In this document: positions 1-8,900 of the stretch, one piece after another | How positions within the stretch are numbered: position 1 is the first letter of the stretch | Layout of the letters: every line of letters begins with the position of its first letter | Assembly (NCBI GenBank): GCA_964643965.1 | Contig: CAZXVH010000069.1 | Span: 1-28,783 of the forward strand | Reading direction: 5' to 3' | Length of the DNA: 28,783 nt | Source of the DNA: GCA-2746795 sp964643965 | GTDB lineage: Bacteria > Chloroflexota > Anaerolineae > Promineifilales > Promineifilaceae | Position numbers and translations under genes: made by a program | The notes under the pieces: generated by a model | The model's input: only the letters and a program-made list of their open reading frames with translations | Databases searched by the model: none | Told to the model about the DNA's origin: nothing

Positions 1-100
1 TTAGATAACCACTCGGACTTCGGACTTTTGAATTTTTACCTCTATAATTCGTCATTTGGCGCTTGAAACTTCCGAAGTCCGCAGGAGACTGAACGCTTAC
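1..100 (+). repeat. Structured intergenic repeat, copy 1
   Basis: The element carries perfect 11-base inverted arms at 14-24 (CGGACTTCGGA) and 71-81 (TCCGAAGTCCG), flanking a loop that contains TACCTCT and GCGCTT. It ends in GAACGCTTAC at 91-100. The same layout, loop words and tail recur at 2396-2490. Both copies lie just upstream of plus-strand genes, here the GTPase at 167. The left side contains the word CGGACTT twice in tandem (14-20 and 21-27), so an alternative shorter pairing exists. It could be a REP/MITE-like element or an RNA structure. The window edge may cut its left side. Confidence 0.6.
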
Positions 101-166
101 TCGGATTGAATTATTTTTCTTTTATTAGCTGCATCACTATCTATCCTGCAAGAGGGCATCATTCTT

Positions 167-715
167 ATGCAAGCAGTAAAAATGGTCATCACAGGCCCAT
201 TTTCCGCCGGTAAAACCCAATTTATTGGGTCTATCAGTGAAATCGACGTTGTTTCCACAGAACGTAAAATCAGCAGCAGTGCTGAAAAAATAAAAGACGC
301 TACCACTGTGGCCATGGATTTTGGCCGGATTACAGTAGGAGATGATCTGGTTTTATACTTGTTCGGTACACCTGGTCAAAGACGCTTCGACTTTATGTGG
401 GACATCTTATCTCAAGGCATGCTCGGCTTTGTCGTTATGGTAGACAGCACAAAACCAGAAACCTTCCGCGAAGCAAAGCGCGTCTTGGAAACATTTGAAA
501 GTTATGCAGCCACCCCTTACGTTGTCGCCGCGAACAAACAAGATATGGAAGATGCCTGGGAGCCAGAAGATTTACGCATCATTTTACGCTTGCGCCCAGA
601 GGTCAAGATACTTCCTTGCGTCGCCACCGATAAAGAATCCGTTAAAAACGTCTTGTTAGAGCTGCTTTATTCCATTCTCGAAGAAATTGACAAAGTGGAA
701 GCTGGATCCTCATAA
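167..715 (+). CDS. Small Ras-like GTPase (MglA/Cvn-type)
   Basis: This 182-residue protein is a compact soluble P-loop GTPase. It shows the P-loop GPFSAGKT at residues 10-17, a switch threonine near 46-47, the G3 motif TPGQ at 68-71, the G4 motif NKQD at 123-126 and a G5-like CVATD at 151-155. The length and the FGTPGQRRF switch II match the bacterial GTPases related to MglA and to those found beside roadblock/LC7 proteins. Members of these groups act as GTP-dependent switches at the membrane or the cell pole. No roadblock or GAP partner lies in the window, so its target is unknown. The ATG start has a weak purine-rich AGAGGG upstream. The gene stands alone, with 189 bp to the next gene, and follows intergenic repeat copy 1. 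Confidence 0.85.
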   Translation: MQAVKMVITGPFSAGKTQFIGSISEIDVVSTERKISSSAEKIKDATTVAMDFGRITVGDDLVLYLFGTPGQRRFDFMWDILSQGMLGFVVMVDSTKPETFREAKRVLETFESYAATPYVVAANKQDMEDAWEPEDLRIILRLRPEVKILPCVATDKESVKNVLLELLYSILEEIDKVEAGSS

Positions 716-854
716 GTGTTTAACGGTTCGTTTACATCACCTTTACCCACTTTTCACAGTGAATACCAGGGGCAGGTGTTACTATCATACATACGCCCAG
801 TTCAATTTAACAATAAAAGTAACTTCAATACGGTAGCATATCATAAGCACCTGA

Positions 855-884
855 TTGTAAGATGCTTTTTCTTTGCATGATAAT
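855..884 (+). promoter_or_regulatory. Candidate sigma-70 promoter of the hydrolase/V4R pair
   Basis: TTGTAA (855-860) is followed after 17 bp by TGATAA (878-883), or after 18 bp by GATAAT (879-884). Transcription would begin near 890. The in-frame TTG at 884 therefore lies inside the -10 box, which favours the GTG at 905 as the hydrolase start. Confidence 0.5.
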
Positions 885-904
885 TGGGGCGCTCAGGGGC
901 TTAC

Positions 905-1741
905 GTGAGTTCAATTGTAACAGAGCAGGGACTATTACATTATGAATCAATTGGCCGCGGACAGCCAATCATTCTTCTTCATGGTTGGATAAATTCATGG
1001 GATGTTTGGCGTGATTCGATGATCGCTCTGGCAAAAACCAGGGTTTATCGTGTTTACGCCCTTGATTTCTGGGGATTTGGGGATTCCTCTAAGGGAGCCA
1101 AAACTTCAACTGAATCATTTCAAATAAATAGTTATGTCGATATGGTGAGCCAATTCATGGATTCTCTTGGCATTCAAGAAGCGCCAGTTTTGGGCCATTC
1201 CATGGGTGGAACCGTAGCCTTGCAAATTGCACTTGCCCAGTCAGAGCGTGTGAGCAAAGTAGCAGTTGTTGGATCCCCTGTTTTAGGCACATCTTTGAAT
1301 CCCTTTTTACAATTAGCCGGATATGGCGTCATTGCCAAATTAATATGGCGCTATCCTTTCCTCTTGCACTCAATTATGCGCATTCTTTTAGCAAAAGATT
1401 CAAAAAAAGTGCGTAGCATGATTTCTCGGGATGTGCAACGGACGACCATTGAGTCGTTCTTTCGCAGTATCGGAGATTTACGAGAAACAGATTTACGCCA
1501 AGATTTGCCTCATCTCAATATGCCTACGCTCGGTATTTATGGCAAAAACGATAATATTGTCTCCCCCTCAAATGCAGATCTCTTGAGTGCCGGTAGACCA
1601 GCTTCAAAAGTGTCTATTATGCAATACTCCCGTCATTTCCCGATGATTGATGAGCCTGCCCTTTTTATGGAGACATTGACAAAATTTTTGAGCAATGGTC
1701 AGGAGACCATAAACTCTCTTGAGCAGGCACAGGGTGACTAA
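905..1741 (+). CDS. Alpha/beta-hydrolase fold enzyme
   Basis: This is a serine hydrolase of the alpha/beta fold with an intact triad. Counted from the GTG start, the nucleophile elbow GHSMG has Ser99, the acid is Asp216 (KND) and the base is His244 (SRHFPM). The oxyanion segment HGW is near residues 26-28. There is no signal peptide, so it is probably cytoplasmic, and its substrate (ester, acyl thioester or other) cannot be read from sequence. GTG 905 was chosen over an in-frame TTG at 884 because AGGGG lies just upstream and a -10-like box covers 884. The stop overlaps the start region of the V4R gene, so the two are probably translationally coupled. It is paralogous to the protein at 9969-10754, sharing the WGFGDSSK segment and the HGW context. 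Confidence 0.85.
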   Translation: MSSIVTEQGLLHYESIGRGQPIILLHGWINSWDVWRDSMIALAKTRVYRVYALDFWGFGDSSKGAKTSTESFQINSYVDMVSQFMDSLGIQEAPVLGHSMGGTVALQIALAQSERVSKVAVVGSPVLGTSLNPFLQLAGYGVIAKLIWRYPFLLHSIMRILLAKDSKKVRSMISRDVQRTTIESFFRSIGDLRETDLRQDLPHLNMPTLGIYGKNDNIVSPSNADLLSAGRPASKVSIMQYSRHFPMIDEPALFMETLTKFLSNGQETINSLEQAQGD

Positions 1742-2384
1742 CATTACCGAAACCTCCATTATCGAAACTGAGCAATTCTTTTACCCAAACAAAATGGGAA
1801 GAATCATGCTGATTGCTATGGAAGAAATTATGGGACGGCATGGCGTCAATGCCATTTTAAATTTCGCCCGCCTGGAAAATATAGTTGATTCATACCCTCC
1901 CAATAATCTGGAGTTGGGCTTTCCTTTTACGGACTTTAGCAAAATACAACAAGCGCTTGAGGAGATTTATGGGGTGCGCGGCGGCCGAGGTTTGGCAATG
2001 CGCGCCGGCCGGGAAACATGGAAATTGGCATTGAAGGAATTCGTACCTGTGTTGGGTATTGGCGATCTGGCGGTTCGTACCTTGCCGTTGGGGATTAAAT
2101 TAAAGATAGGTCTGGATGTGTTTGCCCAAACATTTAACAAGTTTAGTGATCAGCGGGTTCGTCTGGGTGAAGATCAACGTGGGTTTCTCTGGATCATTGA
2201 ACGCTGCCCTATTTGTTGGGGGCGAACATCGACGCAACCCTGCTGTCACCTCGCCGTTGGGCTTTTAGAACAGGCGCTCGATTGGGTAAGCAAAGGCAGA
2301 CGTTTTCGGGTGGAAGAAACTGCCTGTATCGCAGCCGGTGATGATGTTTGCCTGATTACCATTTCTAAAAAACCGATTATTTGA
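1734..2384 (+). CDS. V4R-domain protein (4-vinyl-reductase/BchJ-like small-molecule-binding domain)
   Basis: The C-terminal half resembles the V4R domain found in BchJ-like proteins and in sensors of hydrophobic ligands. It shows the pattern CPICW...CCHLAVG followed by GRRFRVEETACIAAGDDVC. From the GTG start, cysteines fall at about 158, 161, 170, 171, 198 and 206 and could bind a metal. The N-terminal ~100 residues are helical-looking and unassigned. The GTG at 1734 overlaps the last 8 bases of the hydrolase gene and has GAGCAGG upstream. A TTG at 1719 is an in-frame alternative. V4R domains are known as ligand-binding or substrate-binding modules. Next to a hydrolase and close to an acyl-ACP reductase homologue, a hydrophobic ligand is a reasonable inference but is not shown. 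Confidence 0.7.
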   Translation: MTNITETSIIETEQFFYPNKMGRIMLIAMEEIMGRHGVNAILNFARLENIVDSYPPNNLELGFPFTDFSKIQQALEEIYGVRGGRGLAMRAGRETWKLALKEFVPVLGIGDLAVRTLPLGIKLKIGLDVFAQTFNKFSDQRVRLGEDQRGFLWIIERCPICWGRTSTQPCCHLAVGLLEQALDWVSKGRRFRVEETACIAAGDDVCLITISKKPII

Positions 2385-2395
2385 GGTTGAGTCTA

Positions 2396-2490
2396 CTAAC
2401 CGTTCAGACTTTTGAAGCTTCTACCTCTGGTAATCTCGTTATGGTGCGCTTAAAACTTCAAAAGTCTCCAGAGAGATTGAACGCTTACAA
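2396..2490 (+). repeat. Structured intergenic repeat, copy 2
   Basis: The arms are AGACTTTTGAAG (2406-2417) and CTTCAAAAAGTCT (2456-2468), which form a 12-bp helix with one bulged A. The loop shares TACCTCT, a TCGT.AT-type segment and GCGCTT with copy 1 at 1-100, and the tail GAACGCTTAC (2480-2489) is identical. Arm sequences differ between copies but remain self-complementary. It fills most of the gap between the V4R gene and the beta-helix gene. Its tail supplies the -35-like CTTACA of the next promoter candidate. Confidence 0.65.
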
Positions 2491-2513
2491 CCTTTCTACC
2501 GCTTATTATACTA
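2485..2513 (+). promoter_or_regulatory. Candidate promoter at the end of repeat copy 2
   Basis: CTTACA (2485-2490), a 17-bp spacer and TATACT (2508-2513) sit so close to the ATG at 2521 that the transcript would be nearly leaderless. No Shine-Dalgarno sequence is visible before that ATG, which fits. The -35 match is only 4 of 6. Confidence 0.4.
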
Positions 2514-2520
2514 AAACATT

Positions 2521-3795
2521 ATGCGCCGAATTATTCTGACAGATAGAACTCAGATTTCTCCTTTTAACGAGCCGGCTCGAGATTTACGGGTGCAAAACAA
2601 ACCGCTTTGGCTTTGGCAAAGAGATTTATTAACCCCATACAGTGATGAAGAAAGGGAATACCCAGATTGGCAAACTGCTTATAAATTTGAAGATGAAGCT
2701 ATTGAATGTTTTGTCCATCGTGACAATCTCTTTTTCAATGAACCGCTCATCAAAGAGTTTATGACGGTAGCCCAGGCGGGTAAACGGCCGGTGCGGTTGG
2801 CGTTTCGGGCAGATGATCCAGCTATTGCGGCGCATGTAAGGACGTTAAGCCACTCGTTTTTCCCGCAAGGTGACTATTTGTTGACAGATATGTGGTATTT
2901 GCCTAAAGGCTTGTCACAAAGCGTGGATGCACAGCCCCTGGTTATTGATACGGAGCCTTATGAACGCGGTTATTATCATGTGCCGCCTTATATGGCTACG
3001 GAGTTTGGGGATTTAGTCTATCAATTACCGCGCAAATCTTTTGCGATTATTGAAAATTGGGTCCATATTTTTATTGTAGATATTCTCTTTGGCGCTTTTG
3101 CCAGGGGAGTTATTTTTGAAAATCGTATTAATTCAGATTGGAAGCTCAAGCTTAAGTTATTGTATAAATCGCTGCTAGAGCAGAAACATGTTCTGTCCAA
3201 TTCTGAGATGGTCAGGATAGGGAAGAATGTGAGTATTGATCCTTCGGCGGTGATTCATGGCCCGACAACCATTGGCGATAATGTCAATATTGGGGCCGGG
3301 GCGGTGATCGATAACTGCATCATTGGCAGTAATGTCACTGTTTCGCAAGGCTGTCAATTGATGTTGAGCGTGATCAGTGATGGCTGTTTCTTGCCTTTCC
3401 GTACTTCTCTGTTTATGACTTCGATCATGGAAAATTCCATGGTGGCCCAGAATACCTGTTTGCAGCTTTGTGTGATCGGCCGTGATTCATTTGTGGGAGC
3501 AGGCACTACATTTACGGATTTCAACATTTTAGGGGGGCCTTTGCGTACCTTTGGCAAAAAGGGCGTCCTCGAAGATACAAATATGCTGGTATTAGGCGGC
3601 TGTGTGGGTCATCACTGCCGCTTGAGTTCTGGCCTGGTTTTGTATGCGGCGCGCACGGTAGAGTCCGACGTGGTGCTTCTGGCTTCTGACCAAAGAAAGT
3701 TTATAACAAAGAATGTCACGTGGGAAGATAGCGACCATCATCCTTATGCAGACAAATATCCACATCCCCGGCTCTACCCGCGCCAGGATTTTTGA
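2521..3795 (+). CDS. Left-handed beta-helix (hexapeptide-repeat) protein with novel N-terminal region
   Basis: Residues ~232-385 carry hexapeptide repeats typical of a left-handed beta-helix, such as IGKNVSIDPSAVIHG, TTIGDNVNIGAGAVI and CVIGRDSFVGAGTTF. This fold is shared by acyltransferases and by the C-terminal half of GlmU-type nucleotidyltransferases. The N-terminal ~170 residues show no nucleotidyltransferase signature that I can recognise. Residues ~174-198 form a hydrophobic stretch (FAIIENWVHIFIVDILF) that may contact the membrane or pack against the helix. The ATG lacks a clear ribosome site, and a near-leaderless promoter is proposed at 2485-2513. The acyl-ACP reductase homologue follows 77 bp downstream on the same strand. 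An acyltransferase role would suit that neighbour but is unproven. The fold assignment is firm; the activity is not. Confidence 0.7.
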   Translation: MRRIILTDRTQISPFNEPARDLRVQNKPLWLWQRDLLTPYSDEEREYPDWQTAYKFEDEAIECFVHRDNLFFNEPLIKEFMTVAQAGKRPVRLAFRADDPAIAAHVRTLSHSFFPQGDYLLTDMWYLPKGLSQSVDAQPLVIDTEPYERGYYHVPPYMATEFGDLVYQLPRKSFAIIENWVHIFIVDILFGAFARGVIFENRINSDWKLKLKLLYKSLLEQKHVLSNSEMVRIGKNVSIDPSAVIHGPTTIGDNVNIGAGAVIDNCIIGSNVTVSQGCQLMLSVISDGCFLPFRTSLFMTSIMENSMVAQNTCLQLCVIGRDSFVGAGTTFTDFNILGGPLRTFGKKGVLEDTNMLVLGGCVGHHCRLSSGLVLYAARTVESDVVLLASDQRKFITKNVTWEDSDHHPYADKYPHPRLYPRQDF

Positions 3796-3872
3796 TGCGC
3801 GACACTCTGTTTACCATTTCAAGGACAGATTTGCTATTGAAGGGATGCCTGATAACGGGTTAAACTTCACCT

Positions 3873-4991
3873 ATGGAAGATTCTTTTGCATTTATCATTC
3901 ATCCGATTGATCCAAAACGGGATGTGGGTCGAAAATACCCGGCTTTAGGCAAGCTGCCTGTGTGGATGATTGATTTTTTATCTCTATTTTTCCCCCCTGT
4001 TTTTATTTCTGAAATTAAGGGAATTGAATCTGAGGCAAACGGCCGTTCCCTCAATGGTTGGTTCGTCGCCTGTCCCCTCACCCCAAGCCGCATGGTCTCC
4101 CTGCCGCCTAACGTCGTTTACAAAAAAATCGTCCAAACCGGACAGTACGCCCAAAACCTGGGCGCTCGCCTGTTAGGGCTGGGGGCCTTCACCTCCGTCG
4201 TGGGAGATGGCGGCCTGACAATTGCCCGCCATCTGGACATCCCCGTCACTACCGGCGATAGTCTAACCATCGCCATGGCCGTCCATGCCATTCGCCACGC
4301 CGCCGACATTATGGGCATCCCCATCCAGCAGGCTACCCTGGCCATTGTGGGCGCTACCGGGGCCATTGGCTCCGTTTGCGCAGAAATGCTGGCGCCAGAT
4401 GTGAAACAGATGATCCTGATTGGGCGACGACAAGAAAAATTACAGCAAGTTTCGGCACAGGCGCAGGCGCATGGATGTAAAGATATTGTTATTTCCTCAG
4501 ACATGGCTCAGTTAAAAAAAGCGCATCTGGTTATTACCGTCACCAGTGCTGTGGACACTGTTATCGAGTCTCATCATCTACGAGAGGGCGCAGTTATTTG
4601 TGATGTGGCTCGTCCCCGCGATATTTCTCGTCAGGTAGCAGAGCAGCGGCCAGACATTTTGGTGGTGGAGGGGGGCATGGTGCGCGTGCCGGGGTCGGTC
4701 GATTTTGGCTTTAATTTCGGCTTTCCGCCCCAGATGGCTTATGCTTGTATGGCAGAAACCATGGCGTTGGCTTTAGAGCAAAAATACGAGTCTTTCACCT
4801 TGGGTAAAGAGATCCAATTGTCACAAGTGATGACAATTGATAAAATCGCAGACAGGCACGGCTTTAAATTGGGTGGGTTCCGTAGTTTTGAACGCGCTGT
4901 TACTGAAAATGAAATCGCTCAAATTAAAGCGTATGGGCAAAAAAAGTCATTAAATCTATTCGAGTCAACAAGTCAACCAACATGTAGTTGA
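3873..4991 (+). CDS. Long-chain acyl-ACP reductase (AAR) homologue
   Basis: The protein resembles cyanobacterial fatty acyl-ACP reductase, the enzyme that reduces acyl-ACP to fatty aldehyde with NADPH ahead of alkane formation. Matching landmarks in order are LGLGAFTSVVGDGG (101-114; cyanobacterial LGGFSS region), VTTGDSLT (125-132), the Rossmann motif ATLAIVGATGAIGSV (154-168), VEGGMV (265-270) and YACMAE (290-295). In that last motif Cys292 aligns with the acyl-enzyme cysteine of the FACFAE motif. The C-terminal ITDKIADRHGFKL-like segment also matches. At 372 residues it is slightly longer than the usual ~340, with N- and C-terminal extensions. No aldehyde-deformylating oxygenase is in the window, so alcohol, acid or another aldehyde product may be the end point. 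Its stop at 4989-4991 lies 35 bp before the response regulator. Generic annotation as a shikimate/semialdehyde dehydrogenase-like protein is the main alternative. Confidence 0.75.
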   Translation: MEDSFAFIIHPIDPKRDVGRKYPALGKLPVWMIDFLSLFFPPVFISEIKGIESEANGRSLNGWFVACPLTPSRMVSLPPNVVYKKIVQTGQYAQNLGARLLGLGAFTSVVGDGGLTIARHLDIPVTTGDSLTIAMAVHAIRHAADIMGIPIQQATLAIVGATGAIGSVCAEMLAPDVKQMILIGRRQEKLQQVSAQAQAHGCKDIVISSDMAQLKKAHLVITVTSAVDTVIESHHLREGAVICDVARPRDISRQVAEQRPDILVVEGGMVRVPGSVDFGFNFGFPPQMAYACMAETMALALEQKYESFTLGKEIQLSQVMTIDKIADRHGFKLGGFRSFERAVTENEIAQIKAYGQKKSLNLFESTSQPTCS

Positions 4992-5026
4992 CGTCAATCT
5001 ATGATCAACTTTCAAGGGATAAGCTC

Positions 5027-5914
5027 ATGAGTAATGGTCGCATCTTAATAGTCGAAGACGATTACGACATCTCAAATATGTTGCGGATTTTCTTCTCAAA
5101 TGAAGGATACCAGGTGGAGATCGCGGCGCGAGGCAATGATGCTCTCGAAAAGTGTCGCCGGAAATTACCGGACCTCATTGTGCTGGACATTATGCTGCCA
5201 GACATGGATGGGTATGAAGTCTGCCGCGCGATGCGTACAACGACCCGTACCAGCCACATTCCGATCATCTTCTTAACCCAAAAAGATGACCGCAGTGATC
5301 GTATTGCCGGGCTTGAACTGGGGGCAGATGATTACATCACCAAACCGTTCGATATTGAAGAGCTCAAGCTGCGTGTACGCACGTCCATCCGCATTCACCA
5401 ACGCCAAAATATGACCAATCCCACCACCGGTTTGCCCAGCAGCCGGCTGATTGAGGAGCAGTTGCGTACACTCATGCGCTCTGCCAATTGGAGCTATCTG
5501 CAAATTGGCATTGATAACCTCGGTTATTTTAATGACGCCTATGGCTTTGTGGCCGGCGATGAAGTGCTGCGTTTTGCGGCCTTATTACTTAATGAAGTAG
5601 ATGACGAATTTGGCACCCTTGACGATTTTGTCGGCCATCCTGGCGGTGATACGTTTGTGATTATTACCATGAGTGACAATGCGCCAGCCATGGTGGATAA
5701 GCTGCGCCAACGATTTAGTGATGAGGTGTTATCACATTACAATTTTATGGATCGTGAACAAGGCGGTATTACGTTAAGTGATGGCGCTATAGCGCCGTTG
5801 ATGCGTCTTTCTATTGGCGTTGTTTCGTCTGAAACACAGCGTTTTGCCGATATCCGCGAGATTACAGAAACGGCCGCTGAACTGCGCCGCCTGGATCAAA
5901 ACAAGCTTGACTAA
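5027..5914 (+). CDS. Response regulator with degenerate GGDEF domain
   Basis: The N-terminal receiver domain (residues ~4-120) has the acidic pair Asp11/Asp12, phospho-acceptor Asp54 in LDIMLPDMDG and Lys106 in TKPF. Residues ~132-290 form a GGDEF-like domain with NPTTGLPSSRLIEE and the signature GGDTF at 206-210. The fourth position of the signature, normally Glu, is Thr, so diguanylate cyclase activity is doubtful. It may instead bind GTP or act as a protein-protein module. ATG 5027 is preferred because AAGGGA lies upstream and the receiver begins at once. An in-frame TTG at 4988 would overlap the acyl-ACP reductase stop. The gene is packed between the reductase and a large histidine kinase, its likely phosphodonor. 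Confidence 0.85.
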   Translation: MSNGRILIVEDDYDISNMLRIFFSNEGYQVEIAARGNDALEKCRRKLPDLIVLDIMLPDMDGYEVCRAMRTTTRTSHIPIIFLTQKDDRSDRIAGLELGADDYITKPFDIEELKLRVRTSIRIHQRQNMTNPTTGLPSSRLIEEQLRTLMRSANWSYLQIGIDNLGYFNDAYGFVAGDEVLRFAALLLNEVDDEFGTLDDFVGHPGGDTFVIITMSDNAPAMVDKLRQRFSDEVLSHYNFMDREQGGITLSDGAIAPLMRLSIGVVSSETQRFADIREITETAAELRRLDQNKLD

Positions 5915-5970
5915 GCAAGAGACTTAATTATTTTGAAACGCGCCGTCCCGGCTGAGGTCTTTTATCTACG

Positions 5971-8900
5971 ATGAATGAACAACTCACCTCGGCAAGCACA
6001 TGGCATGTGCTTGATAATCTGTCTGAAGGTGTCATTCTCGTTGAGATTGACGGGACGCTTGTTTATATCAATCAGGCAGCACAACAAACTTGCAACGTCT
6101 ATCAATTTGAGGAAGAGGAGCTCTCTTTAGGCGCTTTATTTGATTATTCTCAGGCGTGGGAAGCTTTGTTAGAAGCGCCGACAACAGTTGAGTTACAAGC
6201 TGGCAACGGCCGTTTCTACCAGTTCCGCTCTTTCCCCTTTCAAGACCTCATCCAAATTACCTACTCACCCACGCACATAGAGGGCAGCAAAACGGCCGTT
6301 ATCGAGCAGTTGACCGCCCTCACCAAAATCAATACGGAACCTGACTTTGACAATCAATTGCAGCTCATCGTCGATGGCCTCTGCTTGACAGGCTGGAACC
6401 GGGTCCTCCTCTCTTTGCGTGATGAAGATTTTAAAGTGACAAAAGTCATCTCTGCGGGCTTTACGGCTGCCGAACTGGAAAAATTGTCAGAAAATCCCAT
6501 TCCACCGCAAACCTGGCTCTCTTTCCTAAACGACCCGGAATTCCAACAGTTTGTGCATGGCGCCTGCTACTTTGCCCCAGAAGAAAGCGAGTGGTCCATT
6601 GCCAATTTACGCAGCGGTATTCCGGCGCGCACCCCCAAACAGCAAGGGCCGGAACAATGGCGTCCCTATGATTTCCTGGTGGCGCCGCTGCTTAATCGGG
6701 ACAAACAGCGTATCGGCCTGATCAGCCTGGACGAACCGTTAAACGAACGGCGTCCCGACCCCCGCACCTTCCAAATCATTGAGCTTTACGCCCAATTTGC
6801 CGCCTCTGCCATTGAGAACCGGCAGCTTGTCACGGAATCCCAATCCCGCAGCGCCGACCTGGAAAACATCCTCCAGGCCAATGACGCCCTCTCCTCCACC
6901 CTGGAGGAAGAGACCATTTTAACAACGGCCGGTCGCCACATGAGCCAAGCCGCTCACGCCATTGGCTACCGCCTCTACCGCTGGCAGCCTCAATCACACT
7001 CCCTTCTGCTCTTAGACGAAGAGATGCCCGGCGCCAGACCATCCGCGCAAACGGCCGTTTCCCTTTCCACACATAGTCCACTCTGGCGCATCATAAACAA
7101 CGAGACTATCTATACCCTACAAGCAGAGGACGCTCACCTCCTGCCCCACCCTGAATGGGACGCCGCGCCATCAGCTTATACCAGCGCCCTCATCCCCATT
7201 CTTGTCTCAGAGGAGCCAGCCGCCCTCTTACAAATTTTTCACCCACCCCCTCACCTGCTCAATCCCCGGGAAAGCAACCTGCTTTCTGCCCTGGCCAGAC
7301 AGACGAGTTCTGCGCTGGAAACCGCCTACATCTTCAGCGATACCTACGAGAGAGAGCAGTTCTACAATGCCCTGGGCAGCGTGAGCATGGCCATCAACTT
7401 CACCCTGGAACGCCAGACCATCCTCAACCTCATTTGTGATGAAAGTCTACGCATTTTTGAGGTAGACGGCGCTTATATCTGGCTGATTGAAGGGGATGTC
7501 TTTAAAGGCAGCGCCGCCAAGGGGTTTAGCGAGGAAGGATTCGTGGGAACGGCCGTTTCCGTCACAGATACCGAAGCCTTCGTAGCCACCATCCTCAATT
7601 CTGAGCAAGCCACTTACGTCAACAACCTCAGAGAACAAAGCCGCGTCCTCTTGCGCCTGCCCCATCATGAAACTGTCCAAGCCGTCCTCGGCGTACCCCT
7701 GGAACAAGAAGGCATCATCGTCGGCGTTCTCATCCTGGTAGATACCAACAACCCCAATCGCTTCAGTGACAAACACGTCACCTGGGCCACCATGTTTGGC
7801 GTCCAGGCCACCATCGCCCTGCGCAATGCCCAACTCTTTGAAGAACTGCGCCGCTTCAACGAAGAACTCGACCTGCGCGTCGCCGAACGCACCCGCGCCC
7901 TACACGAAGAAAGCAACCGCGTCAAAATCCTGCTGCGCATCACCTCTGAATTGTCTGAAAGCCTCGACCAAGATCATGTCCTCAACCAGGCCCTTCACCT
8001 CGTCAACGAAGTTGTTAACGCCAACCAGGGCGTCATTCTGCTGGTAAACCAGGAAACCAACGAATTTATCTTCCAGGCCGCCTTCGGGCTAGACCGCCCC
8101 ATTCCTCCCCAAGGCATCGCCACCGGCATGAGCGCCAGGGAAGGTCTGGCCGGTTGGGTCATCGAAAATCGCTCCGCCGTCATCGTGGACGACACCGAAA
8201 AAGACCCGCGCTGGATCATCCGGCCGTCCAGCCAGGAACATCGTTCTGTGCTGGGCGTCCCTCTCATTTCCAACGAAGAAGTCATCGGCGTCATGATGCT
8301 CTTTCACCTGGAGCCGGGCGCCTTCACCATGCAGCAGCTAGACCTGGTGGAAGCCGCCGCCATTCAAGTGGCTAACGCCATCAACAACGCCAACCTCTAT
8401 CGCCTTATTCGCGATCAAGCCGAGCGCTTAGGTCGGCTGCTCTATGCCGAACAAGTGGAAACAGCCAAAAGCCAGGCCATCCTGGAAAGTATCGCCGACG
8501 GCGTAGTGGTGGCCGACAATCGCAGCGAAATCATCCTGGCAAACCATCCCGCCAGCGCCATCCTGGATATTCCCCGCCAGCAGCTTACTGGCAAATCAGT
8601 CAACGAACTGCTTGGCCTCTATGGTCATTCCGGAGATTCCTGGATCAACACCATCGAGCAGTGGGCGCTCAACGCCGACCGCATCGAAGAATGGACCTAC
8701 CTGGCAGACCAACTGACCATTGAAGATAAAGTCGTCAGCGTCCACCTCTCCCCGGTACTGGCCGGCAGCCAATTCTTTGGCACTGTCTCTATCTTCCGTG
8801 ACATCACCCGGGAAGTAGAAGTAGACAAATTGAAAAGCGAGTTCGTTTCCACCGTCTCTCACGAACTGCGTACCCCCATGACCTCCATCAAGGGATACGC

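Noticed and set aside
884..905. TTG at 884 as the start of the first alpha/beta hydrolase
   Set aside because: A -10-like box covers this position and the GTG at 905 has a better ribosome site. No conserved sequence is lost by the later start.
4959..4980. TTCGAGTC resembling a tRNA T-arm near the end of the acyl-ACP reductase gene
   Set aside because: No matching acceptor, D or anticodon arms lie upstream, and it is inside a conserved coding frame.
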